DNA of 64,000 bases from Abyssogena phaseoliformis symbiont OG214 (lineage in GTDB: Bacteria; Pseudomonadota; Gammaproteobacteria; PS1; Pseudothioglobaceae), in contig NZ_AP012977.1 in NCBI RefSeq assembly GCF_016592595.1, forward strand, positions 620,001-684,000. The letters run 5' to 3'. This document shows positions 63,682-64,000 of the stretch, in pieces (within the stretch, counting starts at the first letter, position 1; each line of letters opens with the position of its first letter). The position numbers and the translations under genes are program-made. A model generated the notes under the pieces. That model was given only the letters and a program-made list of their open reading frames with translations, was not told where the DNA came from and did not search any database.

Positions 63682-64000
63682 ATGGCTTGGAATGACAACA
63701 ACAATAAAAACCCTTGGGCTGGTAGTAATCAAACACCACCAGAATTAGAGGAAGTGATTAAAGATTTTAAAAATAAATTTGATGGTTTCTTTAATAATAA
63801 AAAATCATCGGGTGCTGGCGCATCTAAAATACCCTCAAGTGGTGGTTTTAAATATATATTAATTTTGGTTTTATTAGTCTGGCTGTTGTCAGGTATTTAT
63901 ATTATCGATCCAGCTGAAAAAGGCGTTGTGTTACGCTTTGGTGCATTCCAAGAAGAAACCTCTCAAGGGCCTCATTGGCACATTCCCTATCCGATTGAAA
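63682..64000 (+). CDS. hflK: HflK, N-terminal part at window edge
   Basis: From ATG 63682 the frame stays open to the window end (106 codons). It reads MAWNDNNNKNPWAG, a Gly/Asn-rich cytoplasmic tail, one membrane helix (YILILVLLVWLLSGIYII, about 57-74), then the start of the band-7/SPFH domain (AEKGVVLRFGAFQEET). This is the layout of HflK, which with HflC surrounds and modulates the FtsH protease. hflC is expected just beyond the edge. It is divergent from lptD; a TATAAT lies at 63657-63662, but I found no convincing -35. Confidence 0.92.
   Translation, partial: MAWNDNNNKNPWAGSNQTPPELEEVIKDFKNKFDGFFNNKKSSGAGASKIPSSGGFKYILILVLLVWLLSGIYIIDPAEKGVVLRFGAFQEETSQGPHWHIPYPIE

Overview
The window is an AT-rich stretch of a gammaproteobacterial chromosome. 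Two gene orders point to the class: the complete isc iron-sulphur cluster (cysE-iscR-S-U-A-hscB-hscA-fdx) and rseP-bamA-lpxD-fabZ-lpxA. Intact, tightly packed housekeeping operons alternate with genes broken by stops, frameshifts and deletions, as expected of a recently host-restricted lineage. The nearest fit I can offer from memory is a sulphur-oxidising symbiont of the SUP05/Thioglobus/vesicomyid group. This rests on gene content and style only; no diagnostic sulphur or CO2-fixation gene lies in the window.

Layout. 0-9.5 kb: start of rsgA, a small cytochrome c, an M48 protease, lysC, ilvE, a CHCC zinc-finger protein, aroK, a TolC-like protein, a wrecked M61 peptidase, a TtcA-type PP-loop protein and a lipid A-type acyltransferase. 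9.5-15.5 kb: cysE (candidate leaderless mRNA) and the isc operon under a candidate IscR-controlled promoter. 15.7-18.7 kb: a gene graveyard with an inverse-autotransporter (intimin/invasin-like) adhesin and a hypothetical gene. 18.7-31.5 kb: mrp, metG, tRNA-Ser(GGA), prlC, fabF, acpP, queC, parE, groEL, groES, rpoH. 31.5-40.2 kb: an envelope block on the minus strand (gmk, yggX, murJ, lpxA, fabZ, lpxD, bamA, rseP, a DUF971 protein). 40.3-44 kb: dapF, then apaH-apaG-rsmA-pdxA. 44.2-49.2 kb: an RND efflux pair with a broken small secreted protein. 49.2-51 kb: lipA-lipB-ybeD. 51-54.8 kb: a MoxR-type AAA+ ATPase and a VWA/metallopeptidase-like partner flanking a gutted nnrS and a hemerythrin-like gene, then a broken rhodanese. 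54.7-59.8 kb: a glyoxylate-shunt operon (aceA-aceK-rraA-like-glcB, with a divergent iclR-type regulator) in which every gene carries lesions. 59.7-64 kb: rlmB, a short surA-like gene, lptD and the start of hflK.

How it fits together. Fe-S assembly, lipoate synthesis and attachment, outer-membrane biogenesis (BamA, LptD, SurA-like, RseP, LpxA/D, FabZ) and heat-shock folding (RpoH next to GroESL) are kept. Adhesion, a peptidase, an NO-related membrane protein and the glyoxylate bypass are being lost. Lesions cluster in these accessory genes while long core operons have none, which argues for real decay rather than random sequencing error, though several lie in homopolymers. I did not find a clearly new biological system. 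The most notable signals are the coordinated decay of the glyoxylate operon, the adhesin relic, the predicted leaderless cysE transcript, the altered TtcA-like PP-loop and the rpoH-groESL linkage.
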